From: Isoetes taiwanensis
Lineage: Eukaryota; Streptophyta; Lycopodiopsida; Isoetales; Isoetaceae
Direction of reading: 5' to 3'
Assembly (NCBI GenBank): GCA_021234155.1
Contig: JAJEKV010000393.1
Coordinates: 126,001-190,000 of the forward strand
Length of the DNA stretch: 64,000 bases
In this document: piece after piece, positions 58,255 to 64,000 of the stretch
Numbering within the stretch: the stretch's first letter is position 1
Layout of the letters: every line of letters starts with the position of its first letter
Translations under genes and position numbers: made by a program
Notes under the pieces: generated by a model
Databases searched by the model: none
Told to the model about the DNA's origin: nothing
Seen by the model: the letters and a program-made list of their open reading frames with translations, nothing else

Positions 58255-58850
58255 CACACAAAAGGTATGTGAGTGTTCTGCATAAAGCTTCAGCCTTCAA
58301 CGACATCTAACCACATTCCATGAGCAACGTGTCATATGGGGTTTGGGCTTTAGTTCCCAGTTCAATTCTCAGGAACACTTTCTTCCATGAGTCAGCAGAT
58401 AAGCCTGGACCTCATACCTCACTTCCATATAATAGAACTGGCTGTACCAAAGTACGAAACAAAGTATGTTTCAGACTGAAATCCCATAATTCTGCTTTTC
58501 CACTTTTATGTTGCATGTTGTACAATGTTTTTAACCCCCCCTTCGACTCTATGTTCAACAGCAAGATTACAACTACACCCTTTGTCCACATGTATTCCTA
58601 AATATTTATACGAGGTCAAAATCTGCACAGGTTCCCCTTTATAAAAAAATCTAAGATGATCTACCTTATTTGCTTCGAAAACCATCATCTTAGTCTTTGC
58701 CATATTCACCCTCATACCTTTCTCATTCACAAAAGCAAGCCAGAGCATCTAAATGCTTCTGGATGCCTGCAATGGAGTCGCGAGAGAAGAACCACATCAT
58801 CATCAAGATAAGAGCAATATAACCACATATCCAATAAATAACCACATAGA
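58255..58850 (-). mobile_element. 5'-truncated LINE fragment starting at the RT palm
   Basis: On minus, YLDDDVVLLSR (about 58790), EKGMRVNMAKTKMMVFEANK, LRFFYKGEPVQILTSYKYLG and TPYDTLLMECG (about 58335) match the adjacent LINE. The 5' end is cut exactly at the (CT)n tract of that neighbour. Confidence 0.8.
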
Positions 58851-58855
58851 GAGAG

Positions 58856-64000
<5,145 letters not shown>

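Overview
This window is nuclear DNA of a land plant. The evidence is a plant-type HMG-CoA reductase, a PLS-type PPR fragment, a mitochondrial-type S21 protein, fragments of two other plant gene families (Xaa-Pro aminopeptidase, MoCo-sulfurase-like), and Ty3/gypsy elements, one of which has a second, plant-type RNase H. The AT-rich, gene-poor, repeat-dominated texture and the layered old insertions suggest a large genome. A fern, lycophyte or gymnosperm would fit, but I cannot name a lineage. I see no prokaryotic genes, rRNA genes, CRISPR array or organelle-like block.

Layout. 1-9 kb: an intronless, frame-broken HMGR copy (559-2056), then mostly unassigned DNA with short tandem duplications. 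9.7-12.2 kb: a decayed Ty3/gypsy fragment lying exactly between two direct copies of a tRNA-like SINE. 12-27 kb: unassigned DNA with a broken MoCo-sulfurase-like gene (15.6-17.6 kb), a 247-bp hAT-type MITE with a perfect 8-bp target duplication (18.0 kb), a degenerate ~100-bp array (21.8-22.3 kb), an aminopeptidase P pseudogene (24.3-24.7 kb) and a second MITE (26.5-26.8 kb). A GC-rich fold-back sequence occurs three times (2.7, 19.4 and 21.3 kb).

27.8-48.6 kb: the most informative part. A Ty3/gypsy element with ~2.4-kb LTRs is present as two halves in opposite orientation: 5' LTR-gag-PR-RNase H-RT on plus (27844-33430), and RT end-RNase H-integrase-3' LTR on minus (46500-41129). The outer flanks carry the same 5-bp target duplication (CCATG). 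A LINE is split the same way: its 5' half is on minus at 46510-48597 and its 3' half on plus at 33431-35440. A single ~13-kb inversion with one breakpoint in each element explains all of this. Inside the inverted segment are a PPR fragment, LINE fragments, a MITE and the only apparently intact protein gene, mitochondrial bS21 (39095-39433).

49.0-57.8 kb: a full-length, decayed and relatively GC-rich Ty3/gypsy element on minus, with TAATA target duplications and about 2 kb of extra coding-like sequence between integrase and 3' LTR. 58.2-64 kb: three LINEs of one family on minus, joined tail to head through long (CT)n tracts. The last runs off the window.

No operon or pathway is encoded here. 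The host genes are unrelated and mostly dead, and the biology of the window is transposon biology and the rearrangement it has undergone. All readings come from the sequence by eye; family names rest on recalled motifs, not searches.
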